This document shows, in pieces, positions 45,575 to 45,675 of a DNA stretch of 45,675 bases. Position 1 is the first letter of the stretch. Every line of letters starts with the position of its first letter. Source of the DNA: Hyphomicrobiales bacterium (GTDB lineage Bacteria > Pseudomonadota > Alphaproteobacteria > Rhizobiales > Rhizobiaceae); the NCBI GenBank assembly GCA_900472605.1, contig UCJD01000031.1, positions 31,222 to 76,896 of the forward strand, in the 5' to 3' direction. The position numbers were made by a program, and so were the translations under genes. Below the pieces are notes generated by a model. The model was not told the origin of the DNA. It saw nothing but the letters and a program-made list of their open reading frames with translations, and did not search any database.

Positions 45575-45675
45575 CAGTGGCCCCCTCATCTGCCTGCCGG
45601 CATCTTCTCCCAGCGAGGGAGAAGGGACACGTGGCGAGCCTCTTGCTCCCCCTCTCCCCAGCGGGGGCCGTTGCA
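45575..45675. repeat. Intergenic repeat cut by the window end
   Basis: Bases 45575-45630 are close to the reverse complement of the unit at 41711-41760 (GGCCCCCTCATCTGCCTGCC, then a CTTCTCCC/GGGAGAAG palindrome). A further CTCTCCCCAGCGGGGG begins near 45652. The element probably continues past the window. Confidence 0.75.

Overview
The window is chromosomal DNA of an alphaproteobacterium, most likely a member of the Rhizobiaceae (Rhizobium, Ensifer, Shinella or a relative). This rests on the high G+C, the gene order around aroC-ribB-fabI-dnaJ-pdxH and ctaC-ctaD-ctaB-ctaG-ctaE, a protein-kinase-like homoserine kinase (ThrB) next to ispH and rnhA, a RibBX-type riboflavin enzyme, an IalB-family protein, and the short palindromic intergenic repeats typical of this family. 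The genus cannot be fixed from the sequence alone. No tRNA, rRNA, CRISPR array or intact insertion sequence was seen.

Layout. 1-145: truncated intergenic repeat. 146-5893 (minus strand): HDAC-like deacetylase, xseB, an SDR, a MntA/HepT toxin-antitoxin pair, a pirin and dxs. 6056-8348: a hotdog thioesterase convergent with the biotin uptake genes bioM-bioN-bioY. 8498-10136: a YcaQ/AlkX-like winged-helix protein and a KTSC-domain protein. 10201-12409: ribBX and aroC. 12580-16257: a membrane CHASE-PAS-GGDEF-EAL protein divergent from a small secreted DUF1344 protein. 16279-20527: histidine phosphatase, fabI, a J-domain co-chaperone, a lipoprotein and pdxH. 20745-26538: polysaccharide deacetylase, D,D-carboxypeptidase with SPOR domain, MazG-like enzyme, an unrecognised gene, tldD and ialB. 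26876-32195: cytochrome aa3 oxidase genes ctaC, ctaD, ctaB, a 42-residue coxF-like gene, ctaG and ctaE. 32266-37708: an apparent insertion (HWE kinase plus response regulator, a 73-residue protein, AraC regulator with a divergent NepI-like exporter, and a chloramphenicol-phosphotransferase-like kinase). 37831-41641: the rest of the oxidase region (DUF983, SURF1) followed by ispH, thrB and rnhA. 41898-43827: AEC transporter and divergent LysR regulator. 43976-44803: a low-G+C alpha/beta hydrolase flanked by related repeats. 44804-45675: no recognisable gene.

How the genes work together. dxs and ispH are the first and last enzymes of the MEP isoprenoid pathway. ctaC/D/E are the oxidase subunits; ctaB makes heme O, ctaG and SURF1 mature CuB and heme a. 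BioM/N/Y form a biotin ECF transporter. The HWE kinase and the single-domain regulator form a likely two-component pair ending at a good intrinsic terminator.

The points most worth a second look are the island splitting the cytochrome oxidase cluster, a perfect hairpin covering the ribosome binding site of the MazG-like gene, the repeat-flanked hydrolase, paired inverted intergenic repeats, the HepT/MntA pair inside a metabolic gene run, and the unassigned last 870 bases. No complete, clearly new multi-gene system was identified.
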